Shown: positions 51,940 through 60,022 of the stretch, one piece after another
Numbering within the stretch: the first letter of the stretch is position 1
Layout of the letters: each line of letters starts with the position of its first letter
NCBI RefSeq assembly: GCF_900100955.1
Contig: NZ_FNCC01000008.1
Coordinates: 310,001-374,000, forward strand
From: Lentzea fradiae
GTDB lineage: Bacteria > Actinomycetota > Actinomycetes > Mycobacteriales > Pseudonocardiaceae
Length of the DNA stretch: 64,000 nt
Direction: 5' to 3'
Program-made: the position numbers and the translations under genes
Notes under the pieces: model-generated
The model's database searches: none
What the model was told of the DNA's origin: nothing
Seen by the model: only the letters and a program-made list of their open reading frames with translations

Positions 51940-52845
51940 TCACCCGATGGCGGGAGTCGAGTGGGAGATGCGCAGAACGCGCCGGCGTGCGAGCGACAGC
52001 AGCGGCCGGGTGAACTCGACGGGCGGGTCGAAACGGCGCTGCCTGCGCAGTGCGACCTGGAACGGGTGGCGGCACCGGCCGCCTGCGACGGTCACGGGGG
52101 TGTAGCCGAACCCTATCCGGCCGAGCACCCCGATCGGGGCAGCGAGAACGTCGCGCACCGTCGAGTTGGGACCGACCGCGACGGCGATCGGCTCGTAGTC
52201 ACCGTCCGCGACCGGGGGAAGAGCGACCAGCCGGTTCGTCTCGACGGCGTGGAACACCGTGGGCAGCTCCTGCGGGCGGTTCATCCGGAAGAGCCCGAGC
52301 AAGGCGTTGCAGGGCTCGCCGTGGAGGCTCGTGACCGTCCCGATGGGTCCGGCGGCCGCCGACGGCGCGGGGCCCGTCTCGACGAGCTCCTCCACGGGAA
52401 TGTGCCCGATCTGCTCGACCACGCACCGGAACCGCCGCGGCGACAAGCCGGTGAGCTTGCCGAACTGGCTGATGAACGTCCCGAGGCTGGAATAGCCGAT
52501 CGAGGTGCACACGTCGGTCACCGTCTTCTGCGTGACCAGCAGCAGCCGGCGGGCCTCCGCCATTCTGAGCGAGGTCAGGAACCGGGCGGGCGTGGTGGTG
52601 GTGACGTCGCGGAAAACGCGGTGGAAGTGAAACGGGCTCAAAGTACCGGCGCGTGCCACGTCGCTGAGCTGGATCGGCTCCGACAAGTGTTCGATCATGT
52701 AGTCGACCGCCTTGGCTACCGACGTGATCCGGGCGGCTCCGGTGCTCTCGGCCAGACATCGGCCGACAGTGGAGCACAGTCCGATCTTGTCGCACTTGAG
52801 GCAGTTCGCCTCTGTTCGCCATTGGATTGCTGAATGGCCTTTCAA
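51940..52845 (-). CDS. AraC-family regulator with N-terminal Cys cluster
   Basis: 301 aa. N-terminal CLKCDKIGLC plus STVGRC gives four cysteines (15, 18, 24, 30). AraC DNA-binding domain from about 43: VDYMIEHLSEPIQLSDVARAG, HFHRVFRDVTTTTPARFL, then VTDVCTSIGYSSLGTFISQF. C-terminal about 130 aa are an effector-like part. TTG 52843-52845 start is supported by AGGAG 7 nt upstream. The HTH is near the N-terminus rather than the C-terminus, as in some SoxS/Rob-type layouts. Candidate pathway regulator of the enediyne cluster. Confidence 0.82.
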   Translation of the reverse strand: MKGHSAIQWRTEANCLKCDKIGLCSTVGRCLAESTGAARITSVAKAVDYMIEHLSEPIQLSDVARAGTLSPFHFHRVFRDVTTTTPARFLTSLRMAEARRLLLVTQKTVTDVCTSIGYSSLGTFISQFGKLTGLSPRRFRCVVEQIGHIPVEELVETGPAPSAAAGPIGTVTSLHGEPCNALLGLFRMNRPQELPTVFHAVETNRLVALPPVADGDYEPIAVAVGPNSTVRDVLAAPIGVLGRIGFGYTPVTVAGGRCRHPFQVALRRQRRFDPPVEFTRPLLSLARRRVLRISHSTPAIG

Positions 52846-53272
52846 GGTGAGTCTCCTACCCCTTTGTCAGAGCCCCGAACAAAAACCCCCAGCCGCAGAT
52901 GGCTCCACCTGCGGTGAATGTGCGGCACCTGTCCTGCGTGTCGGGCTGCTGGGTCAGGAGTACCGGCAGCGGAGTGAGAGTCTCGGCTATGTGGTCGGGA
53001 CTGAACAGATTCCGGACGACGGTTGGCCCTCTTCTTTGTTGTCATCCTGAGCTAACCCTCTGTGACCGTGCGGAGGTAGTCGCGATCTTGCTATTTGTCA
53101 GATTTGTGGCGATCAGGAAGTAAGGGCTGCTCGCCCGTTCGGTCGGTATGGGGCCGGGGTCGATCAAAGTGATGATCTTCATTCGCCCTCGCATGGAATC
53201 ACGGCTTGCGAACGTTCGTTCTGGTCTTTTCGGGCTATCTCCAAACAGTTCACCTGACCCACCGTAGCAACG
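52846..53272. other. Gene-poor stretch upstream of the AraC gene
   Basis: About 430 bp of lower GC. A short minus-strand frame of 87 codons exists but has no ribosome binding site or recognisable domain. The end near 52846 carries the AGGAG of the AraC gene. Probably the AraC promoter and upstream control region. Confidence 0.55.
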
Positions 53273-53310
53273 AAAAAGCCCAGATGCGCCGTCAGAGTGA
53301 CGCACTGGGC
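53273..53310 (-). terminator. Intrinsic terminator of the UnbV operon
   Basis: Read on the minus strand, GCCCAGTGCGTCA pairs imperfectly with TGACGGCGCATCTGGGC and is followed by TTTTTCG. It lies 40 nt beyond the UnbV stop, so it ends the five-gene minus-strand operon. Confidence 0.85.
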
Positions 53311-53349
53311 AGTCTCGTTGGATCTTTTGGGTGTCATCCCTTGTAATGA

Positions 53350-55236
53350 CTACACTGCGGTGATCTTTCCGTCGTCTCCGAGCAATACGGAATGAGTGCC
53401 GGTGGGGAGTGTGATCTGGCCGGTCCGCGGCCCTGAGGGAGTGAGCCAGCTGATCGTGTATTCAGCCCGTTCGCCCGAACCCGTCGCGAAGAAGAGCTCG
53501 GTCGAGGAGACACCTGTGTGCCCATTCGCCGGAAAAAGCTGAGCGCGTTGTACCGGCTGGTTGTCGGCCTGCGCGACGACCTGCGCGCCAATGGCCGGGG
53601 TGGTCGCGCCGCCGCTCGCCGGCCGCCGCAGGCTCAACACCGTCTGACGAGGTTGCGAGGTCGAGGTGTTGAGCAGCAGCCGGGAGTCCTGCCACTGATT
53701 GGCGACCAGGGCGTCCGGCCTGCCGTCCGCGTTCACGTCGCCGATCGCGAGGCCGCGGGTGTTGTCGGAGGCGTCAAGGTGAAGATGTTTCGCCAAGTCG
53801 GCGTAACGGCCCGTCGACGTTCGGGCCCAAAACGGGTTGTGGTCGTCTCCGGAGAGATTTGATTCGGGTCCGAAACGTGGCCACGCGGCCGGGTACTTGA
53901 GCAGCTGGTCATTTCCGAGCGCCAATTCCTGCAACAGCGCCCAATGCCATTTCTCGCCTTTCAGGAATCCGGTCGCCTGCATGATCTCGTCGGTTCCGTC
54001 GCCGTCGAAGTCGGCGGTCTTGATATCCCATCCCCAGCCGCTGCGGGCCAGTCCGAGCTCTTCGCTGCGGTCGATGAACGGAACGTCCCCGGACAGCAGG
54101 TCCGTGCCCGGACCGGTCGGGGTGAACGCGAAGTTGCTCTCCTGCAGACCCCATTGCGCGGTGATGTTGCTGACCAGCATCGTCGGCATCTCGGCGCCGT
54201 CCGGATAGGTGAACGCGACGCCCATGCCCTTGAACGAGTCGTGCCCGAGCACCGTCGACTTGGGTGACACGAGGTCACGGGTGGCCTTCACGGTGCGTAG
54301 CCGGACCTGGCCCGGCGTGGACAGGTTGACCATCAGGTGGTCGGGGCCGAAGTCCTCGGCCTGGTAGATCTCCGGCAGGTGGTCGCCGGTGAGGTCCTGC
54401 AGGCCGATCGCCAGCGTCCACGCCTGCGACGCCTCCGGTGGCAGGGCCGCGCTCGCGTCGGTCCACTCGGGGGCCTGGTCCGCCCCGCGCGGCCGGGACA
54501 GCAGCAGCCGGTTCGTGCCGCCGTTGAGCGCGCGCGCCATGCTGTCCTGCATCCGCATCCGGTCGTCGGGACCGGCGTCCGGGTCGAGGACCTTGGCGTT
54601 GTCCGGGAAGTAGTTCGCCACCAGCAGGTCGAGGTTGCCGTCACCGTCGACGTCGCCGAAGTTGAGGGTCGTGGAGTTCCACACCTGCCGCGGCTCGATC
54701 AGCTCCACGGCGCGGAAGCCGTCGCCGGTGTTGAGGAACTGGACGGGGGAGCGGCCCCAGTAGTGGACGACGTAGTCGGTGTCCCCGTCCACGTCGAGGT
54801 CGACCGGCACGCACCCCATGGGGGCCATGGTGTCGTCGTAGTCGCTGTCGGGGACGAGGACCCGCGGGGTGAACCGGTCGCCGGTGCCCGGCGCGGGGAA
54901 GAGCCGCACCGAGTCGTCGCGCGGGTCGACCAGGCAGACGTCGTCGGACCGGCCGTTGCCGTCGTGGTCGGTGAGCCCGACCGCGGCGCCGACGGCGGAG
55001 ATCCAGGCCCGGATGTGCTCGACGTCCGGACCGACCTGGCGCATGCTGCGCGCACCGGGAGGGGCCTCGTTCAGGGCCTGGGAGGTGAACCCGTACCGGG
55101 AGGCGAGGTCCGCCGCCTCGGTGTCCGAGAGCTCCGGCCGGGCGGTGGCGAAACCGGTGGCGGTGACCAGCACGGCCGCGACCACCGCGGGCAGCAGCCG
55201 CGCGGTTCGTGACTTGGGGACCGTTGGTGAAGTCAT
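53350..55236 (-). CDS. unbV: Enediyne biosynthesis protein UnbV (FG-GAP/ASPIC repeat, exported)
   Basis: 628 aa. N-terminal anchor or signal: KSRTARLLPAVVAAVLVTATG. Then VCBS/FG-GAP repeats with calcium loops DHDGNGRSDD, DVDGDTD, DVDGDGNLDLLVANYF, DFDGDGTDEIM, DVNADGRPDALVANQW, and a C-terminal ASPIC/UnbV-type beta domain (EYTISWLTPSG). This is the SgcE3/UnbV family, one of the conserved genes found beside enediyne PKSs. Its exact role is unresolved. ATG 55234-55236 with GGAG 8-11 nt upstream. Follows UnbL by 23 nt. Confidence 0.87.
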   Translation of the reverse strand: MTSPTVPKSRTARLLPAVVAAVLVTATGFATARPELSDTEAADLASRYGFTSQALNEAPPGARSMRQVGPDVEHIRAWISAVGAAVGLTDHDGNGRSDDVCLVDPRDDSVRLFPAPGTGDRFTPRVLVPDSDYDDTMAPMGCVPVDLDVDGDTDYVVHYWGRSPVQFLNTGDGFRAVELIEPRQVWNSTTLNFGDVDGDGNLDLLVANYFPDNAKVLDPDAGPDDRMRMQDSMARALNGGTNRLLLSRPRGADQAPEWTDASAALPPEASQAWTLAIGLQDLTGDHLPEIYQAEDFGPDHLMVNLSTPGQVRLRTVKATRDLVSPKSTVLGHDSFKGMGVAFTYPDGAEMPTMLVSNITAQWGLQESNFAFTPTGPGTDLLSGDVPFIDRSEELGLARSGWGWDIKTADFDGDGTDEIMQATGFLKGEKWHWALLQELALGNDQLLKYPAAWPRFGPESNLSGDDHNPFWARTSTGRYADLAKHLHLDASDNTRGLAIGDVNADGRPDALVANQWQDSRLLLNTSTSQPRQTVLSLRRPASGGATTPAIGAQVVAQADNQPVQRAQLFPANGHTGVSSTELFFATGSGERAEYTISWLTPSGPRTGQITLPTGTHSVLLGDDGKITAV

Positions 55237-55259
55237 GGCGTTGTCTCCGAGGTGAGTTG

Positions 55260-56192
55260 TCAGACGTGCCGGGCCGCTCGTTCGCGGATGAGGTGCTGCC
55301 ACTGGCGGTAGCCCGCGATGTCGAGCTCACCGGCGGACACGACGTGCGCCGCGGACACCGTCCACTCGACGGCCTCCTCGACCGGCACGCCGGCCAGCTC
55401 GCGCACCCCGACGGCGGTGTGCTCCGGCACGTGTCCCGCCGCGCCCCTGGCCCCCGCCGCGAACGCCGCCCCCTGCGCGAGGGCTGCGCGGTTGGGGCCG
55501 GTCAGCGAGGTGAGGTCGTCGAACGCGATGTCGTCCGCGCCGCCCGCGTAGCAGACGGCCAGCCCGACACCGGCCCACAGCTCGGCGTGCGCCTGAGGCG
55601 GGAACGTCGCGATGCGCCGCCGGATCGCGGCGGCGTCGGCGCACTCCGCGAACCACAGGGCCCGGCCGACGCCCTGGTGCAGCACGGTGTGCGAGGGCGC
55701 GTCGGACCACGACTTCCTGCGGAACCGCTCGTTCCACCCCTTGCCGCGCAGGAAGGTCCTGGCGAACCCGGCGCCGTCCAGGGTGAGCCAGCGCAGCAAC
55801 GGGTCGAGGTTCGCGTGCCGCAGCACCGCCGAGGGCGGGGCGATCAGGCCGACCCAGCCGGCGCCGACGTGCATCAGGTGCGGGTAGCGCTCACCGGCGA
55901 GGGCGAACAGGTCGTCCAGCGTCGAGTTCTTCCTGCGCCTCAGCAGGAGGTCGTGCGCGGCAGCCGCGAACGCGGCGCCCTCGTAGGCGAACCCCTGGTC
56001 GTCGAGGGGGAGCGGGTCGAGGCGGAACGCGAGCTCGCCCACGCCGTGCCGCCGCAGCATGTTGTAGCCCGTGAGGAAGGCGCCCGCCCGGCGTTCCAGC
56101 AACGCTCTCGCCGTCGCGTTCTCGGTGCGGAAGCCCCGTTTCTCGAAGTCCGCCAGCCAGGACGGCAACGGCGGCAGTACCCGTGTGCTCAT
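55260..56192 (-). CDS. unbL: Enediyne biosynthesis protein UnbL (DUF1702)
   Basis: 310 aa, typical for the SgcE4/UnbL/DUF1702 family. Recognised by LPSWLADFEKRGF at the N-terminus, ARALLERRAGAFLTGYN, HVGAGWVGLIAPPS, ALWFAECADAAAI, and FPPQAHAELWAGVGLAVCYAGG. Soluble, mostly helical, no catalytic motif known. Always near PKSE in enediyne clusters. ATG 56190-56192 overlaps the stop of the small membrane gene (ATGA), with GGGAG upstream. Confidence 0.85.
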   Translation of the reverse strand: MSTRVLPPLPSWLADFEKRGFRTENATARALLERRAGAFLTGYNMLRRHGVGELAFRLDPLPLDDQGFAYEGAAFAAAAHDLLLRRRKNSTLDDLFALAGERYPHLMHVGAGWVGLIAPPSAVLRHANLDPLLRWLTLDGAGFARTFLRGKGWNERFRRKSWSDAPSHTVLHQGVGRALWFAECADAAAIRRRIATFPPQAHAELWAGVGLAVCYAGGADDIAFDDLTSLTGPNRAALAQGAAFAAGARGAAGHVPEHTAVGVRELAGVPVEEAVEWTVSAAHVVSAGELDIAGYRQWQHLIRERAARHV

Positions 56193-56386
56193 GGGATCTC
56201 CCTGAGTTTCGAGATGGGGGTGACCAGCCGGCGGGTCCACAGCCCGAGCGCCGCGGCGAGCACACCCACCAGCGCGGCCGTCTGCTCCGCGGTGAGGTCG
56301 AGGAGCCCGAAGGCGACCGCGAGGTTGACCAGCGCCAGGAACGTCGCCTGCACCAGCACGGGTTCGCGGCGCAGCAACGCGATCAC
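56189..56386 (-). CDS. 65-aa membrane protein coupled in enediyne operon
   Basis: GTG 56384-56386 overlaps the methyltransferase stop (GTGA) and its own TGA overlaps the UnbL start (ATGA). Two hydrophobic segments (ATFLALVNLAVAFGLLDL; AALVGVLAAALGLW) with basic termini (LLRREP; TRRLV). Holin-like topology but no known family. The double coupling argues that it is a real gene of the enediyne operon, possibly a membrane anchor for UnbL or a partner. Confidence 0.68.
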   Translation of the reverse strand: MIALLRREPVLVQATFLALVNLAVAFGLLDLTAEQTAALVGVLAAALGLWTRRLVTPISKLREIP

Positions 56387-57231
56387 GAGTCGCCCTGTGC
56401 GGGACGCCGCGCCGTGAACCGCCCGTAGGACAGCTCCCGGCGGATGAAGCTGTCGAGGTAGAACTCCGTCGACTCGCACCAGTGCTGGTACTCCTCGGGA
56501 GTGCAGACCTCCTGGATCGCCCGCTGCCGCACGGTCAGCGCGCCGGAGATGATCCGGAAGCAGTCGACGGCCGCCGCCGAGATGTCGGTGTACTCGATGT
56601 CGACGAAACCCAGGTGGCTCAACAGCTCCGCGGTGTCGGCGGGCTGCGGGAGCGGGCGGATGCCGTCGTACTCCCAGACCGTGCCGCGCACCCGGTCGCT
56701 CAGGTCGCGACCGGTGAGGGTGTCGGCGAACACCAGGTGCCCGCCGGGCCGCAACGCCGCGTGGGCCACCGCGAGCGCGTCGCCGGGGTCGTTCATCAGC
56801 GCGAGCGAGTCGACCGCGACCACGAGGTCGTAAGCCTTGTCCGGCATCCAGGTGTTGACGTCACCGCGCAGGTAGCGGACCCGCTTCTGCACGCTCGTCG
56901 GCAGCTGCCGGTGCTTGAGCCTGGCGTGGTCGAGCTGGGAGGAATTCAGCTCGATGCCGGTGATGCGGCAGTCGAAGCGGCCGGCCAGGTAACGGCACAC
57001 CTCGCCGGTGCCGGAGCACAGCTCCAGCACGTCGTGCCCCGCGCCGAGGCCGAACTCGGTGCCGATGCTGTCGAGCAGCGCGGCACCGGCCATGTTGGTG
57101 AACTCCCGGCCCTCGTGCACCGGCTCGTACACCGCGAGGTGCCACAGCGCGCCCGCGGCGGTGTCGTAGATCTTGTTCTGGGCGGGCAGGGAGGCCGACA
57201 GCCGGTCGGAGTCGGTGGAGTTGCCGGTCAT
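56383..57231 (-). CDS. SAM-dependent methyltransferase
   Basis: 282 aa, class I. Motif I VLELCSGTGEVCRYLAG (about 68), then ITGIELNSSQ, DKAYDLVVAVDSLALM, LRPGGHLVFADTL. C-terminal part helical with a lid. ATG 57229-57231, AAGAGA upstream. In the enediyne minus-strand operon between the beta-propeller gene and the small membrane gene. Likely methylates a sugar, amine or phenolic unit of the enediyne, or an attached group; substrate unknown. Confidence 0.85.
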   Translation of the reverse strand: MTGNSTDSDRLSASLPAQNKIYDTAAGALWHLAVYEPVHEGREFTNMAGAALLDSIGTEFGLGAGHDVLELCSGTGEVCRYLAGRFDCRITGIELNSSQLDHARLKHRQLPTSVQKRVRYLRGDVNTWMPDKAYDLVVAVDSLALMNDPGDALAVAHAALRPGGHLVFADTLTGRDLSDRVRGTVWEYDGIRPLPQPADTAELLSHLGFVDIEYTDISAAAVDCFRIISGALTVRQRAIQEVCTPEEYQHWCESTEFYLDSFIRRELSYGRFTARRPAQGDS

Positions 57232-57301
57232 GCGAGATCTCTTTTCGGGAAGGTGGGCTGGACAGGGGCGGGGCCACCCGACCGGGTGGGCTTCACATGC
57301 G

Positions 57302-59080
57302 TCATCTGCGCCGGGTGTCGACCGGGCTGCGCACGGGTCCCATGCTCCAGGGAGCGGGGTCCTGTTCTGTCTCATGAGGACGGTCGGCCTCGCCCGCCAG
57401 GTCGGCGATCGGCGAGCCGGGCCCCCAGACGTTCTCCGCGAGCCAGTACTCGACAGTGCGGTACGTGCGGGTGAACACCACCAGCGAGCCGTCGCGCGAC
57501 GGCACCGGGTAGCGGACGGAGGGACCGGCGGCGGAGACCACGCGTCCCAGGCCGTCCGGTTGCTGCTCGTGCAGCTCCTCGGCCCCCGAGGCCACGAGCG
57601 AGCACAGCAGGGTGCCGTCGGGCAGGAGGCGCGGGTTGTTGCGCTCCACGTAGTCGGGACCGGCGAGCGTGGTGATCTCCCCGGTGTCGAGGTCCTTGCG
57701 GTAGAAGCCCCACGTCCAGTCGCCACCCCTGGTCGACATGAACACGACGCCACGTCCGTCGGGGGTCCAGGAGGGAGCCTCGTCCCACCACGGGTCCTCG
57801 GTCAGCTTGTGCACCTCGCCGGTGCGCACGTCCAGCACGCACAGGTCGGCCTCGAACGGTTCGGTGTCCGACTTGAAGACGATCCTCGTGCCGTCCGGCG
57901 ACCAGTCGAGCGGGCCGTGCATCCCCTTCAGCCACTCGATCCCGTGTGTCCACACGCGACGGACGCCCTCGGCGAGGTCGTAGGTCGTGATCTCCCACCG
58001 CGGCCGTGACGGGTGCCGGGACAGGTGGGCGATCATGCGGCCGTCCGGGGACCAGGCGGGGAACGCCGCCTCCCCGAGCGGGAGCACCCTGGCCGGACCG
58101 CCCGCGAGGTCGCGGATCTTCACCACCGAACGCCCGGAGTCCTCCGCCGCGTAGACGAGCTTCGCGCCGTCGGGGCTCAGCGAGCCGTACCGGGGCTGCT
58201 CGTCGGCGCCCACCAGCCGGCGCACGCGGCCGGTGCGGCGGTCGAGCACCCAGATGCCGACACCGCGGTCGATGAGCCGGTGGAAGAACAGGTTCTGACC
58301 GTCCGCCGTCCAGTTCGGCCAGCGGTCGTCCGCCGCCTCCGTGACGAGCGCCCTGCCGGTGCCCGAGCCGTCGAGCCGTTGCACCCAGATCACCGAACGG
58401 CCCTCGAAGCTGCGGGAGAACGCCACGACGGGGTGGGCGCTCGACACCGACGGCTTGTAGTCCCACGCGCTGCCGTCGGTGATCTCGACCGGCGCGGAAC
58501 CGTTGAGGGGCAGCACGGAGATGGCGCCGGCACCGGTGTCGTAGGAGTGGCAGACGAGTGCGCGCCCGTCGGGCAGGTAGGAGCAGGCGCCCGCGCGGCC
58601 GGGGGTCCTGGTGACCGCGCGGGGCCTGCCTCCCTTGGCGGGGACCACGTAGAAGTGCCGGTGCCCCCACGGGCCGCCGGCGTACGCGATCTGCGTGCCG
58701 TCCGGCGACCACTGGGGGTACTCCTCCTCGTGGTCGGCGTGGGTGAGCTGGCTGATCCGGCCGTCGCGGGCCCGGTACAGCCAGATCGCCTTGTGACCGC
58801 CCCGCGACGAGGTGAAGGCGAGGCAGCTGGAGTCCGGGGACCACTGCGCCTCGATGTCCTCGCCGGCACCGCGCGTGCCCTGGTGCCACTGGTCCGTCGC
58901 GAGCTCGTAGAACCACAGGTTCAGCGATCCTGCGCGCCGCGACGAGGCCACGAAACGGGTGCCGTCGGGGGAGATGGCGCCGTCCCCCGCACCTGCCGGG
59001 TCGTGCGTCAAACGGCGCAACCGGAACTCCGATCCGTGGGAACGCATGGGTGGCAGATATCCGCTCACGTGTTCTTCCAT
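57302..59080 (-). CDS. TolB-like/PD40 beta-propeller protein, cytoplasmic
   Basis: 592 aa without a signal peptide. At least nine PD40-type blades, each with WSPDG or equivalent: AISPDGTRF, QWSPDSSCL, QWSPDGTQI, NWTADGQNL, SLSPDGAKL, AWSPDGRMI, DWSPDGTRI, SWTPDGRGV, RLLPDGTLL. TolB, DPP-IV N-terminal and related propellers use this repeat; no catalytic domain is attached. GGGGAGAG site before ATG 59080. First gene of the minus-strand enediyne operon. Could be a scaffold or binding protein, or a self-protection factor. Not a known core enediyne gene. Confidence 0.78.
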   Translation of the reverse strand: MEEHVSGYLPPMRSHGSEFRLRRLTHDPAGAGDGAISPDGTRFVASSRRAGSLNLWFYELATDQWHQGTRGAGEDIEAQWSPDSSCLAFTSSRGGHKAIWLYRARDGRISQLTHADHEEEYPQWSPDGTQIAYAGGPWGHRHFYVVPAKGGRPRAVTRTPGRAGACSYLPDGRALVCHSYDTGAGAISVLPLNGSAPVEITDGSAWDYKPSVSSAHPVVAFSRSFEGRSVIWVQRLDGSGTGRALVTEAADDRWPNWTADGQNLFFHRLIDRGVGIWVLDRRTGRVRRLVGADEQPRYGSLSPDGAKLVYAAEDSGRSVVKIRDLAGGPARVLPLGEAAFPAWSPDGRMIAHLSRHPSRPRWEITTYDLAEGVRRVWTHGIEWLKGMHGPLDWSPDGTRIVFKSDTEPFEADLCVLDVRTGEVHKLTEDPWWDEAPSWTPDGRGVVFMSTRGGDWTWGFYRKDLDTGEITTLAGPDYVERNNPRLLPDGTLLCSLVASGAEELHEQQPDGLGRVVSAAGPSVRYPVPSRDGSLVVFTRTYRTVEYWLAENVWGPGSPIADLAGEADRPHETEQDPAPWSMGPVRSPVDTRRR

Positions 59081-59347
59081 CGTCTCTCCCCGATTGTCGA
59101 AAGCGCGCCGACCGGCTACTGGGACAGTAAGTTTGATCAGCTCAGGCTCCTTCTCATCCCTTGCGGGGAAATCCGGCGAAATCCAGCAAGGCAGAAGATG
59201 GACCTGCGGGCCGGGGGTGCTGGAATGACGTCAGAGCAACAGAGGAGAAGTCATCGCGGCCTGCGGGTGACTACAACGGACACCGGGCAAGAGCAGTCCG
59301 TCGCCACGGTCGGTCGGCTGGCGACTCTATTGATCGGAGAGTTGATT

Positions 59348-59986
59348 GTGACTGAAATCCAGGATTTCGGCAGGCAGCTGAGTGAATTCGCGCGGGGACT
59401 TCTCGGTTCCTCCGGCGGTTCGGGTGAAGGTGAAGTTTTCGAGGCGGACGCGAGCGCCGAGCTCGAGGTTCGCGGATTCCTGGCCGACTTGCAGGTGGCC
59501 TATTCGCGAGGCGACATCGACTACATCATCAACACCATCGCCGACGACTTCACCACCTACGAGCTGGTGGCGGTGAACGGCCGCCCGCTGAAGATCACGG
59601 GCCGCGAGAACATGCGCGAGTACCTGACGACGCTGTTCCCCACGAGCACCGACAGCCAGGTCAAGACGATCTTCGCGACGCAGGCGGTCGCGACGTCGAC
59701 GCTCGGCCTCGTCAACGAGGAGGGCGACGTCATCATCACGCGCGCCGACCACAAGGAGCACCAGCCGCTGTACTCCAGCGCGGTCGCCGTGAAGACGGCC
59801 GACGGCTGGAAGTGGCGCCACTGGCACATGTCGGAGGCCGGCCCGCGCTTCCGCGTGAACCTGGGCGGCCAGCCGATCGACGACAACGGCCGGGTCATCC
59901 CCGGTGCCCGCGTCGTGGTCGAGAACGGTCTGGGCCGCGTCGTCATCGACGGCCAGACCGGCGGCGGCACCGCACCGCGCGACTAG
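59348..59986 (+). CDS. SgcJ/EcaC-family NTF2-like protein
   Basis: 212 aa from GTG 59348, which has GGAGAG 6 nt upstream; ATG 59225 with weaker site is the longer option. The NTF2/SnoaL-like fold covers about residues 40-160: FLADLQVAYSRGDIDYIINT, FTTYELVAVNGRPLKITG, MREYLTTLFP, ALGLVNEEG-like strand, KTADGWKWRHWHMSE. SgcJ/EcaC homologues sit in enediyne clusters, where the family is linked to chain processing. Divergent from the beta-propeller gene. Confidence 0.78.
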   Translation: MTEIQDFGRQLSEFARGLLGSSGGSGEGEVFEADASAELEVRGFLADLQVAYSRGDIDYIINTIADDFTTYELVAVNGRPLKITGRENMREYLTTLFPTSTDSQVKTIFATQAVATSTLGLVNEEGDVIITRADHKEHQPLYSSAVAVKTADGWKWRHWHMSEAGPRFRVNLGGQPIDDNGRVIPGARVVVENGLGRVVIDGQTGGGTAPRD

Positions 59987-60022
59987 GACCGTTCGCCGCG
60001 AACGGCCAGATAGGACGAGAAC

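Noticed and set aside
53042-53305. 87-codon minus-strand frame in the gap upstream of the AraC gene
   Set aside because: No ribosome binding site, overlaps the UnbV terminator, no recognisable feature.
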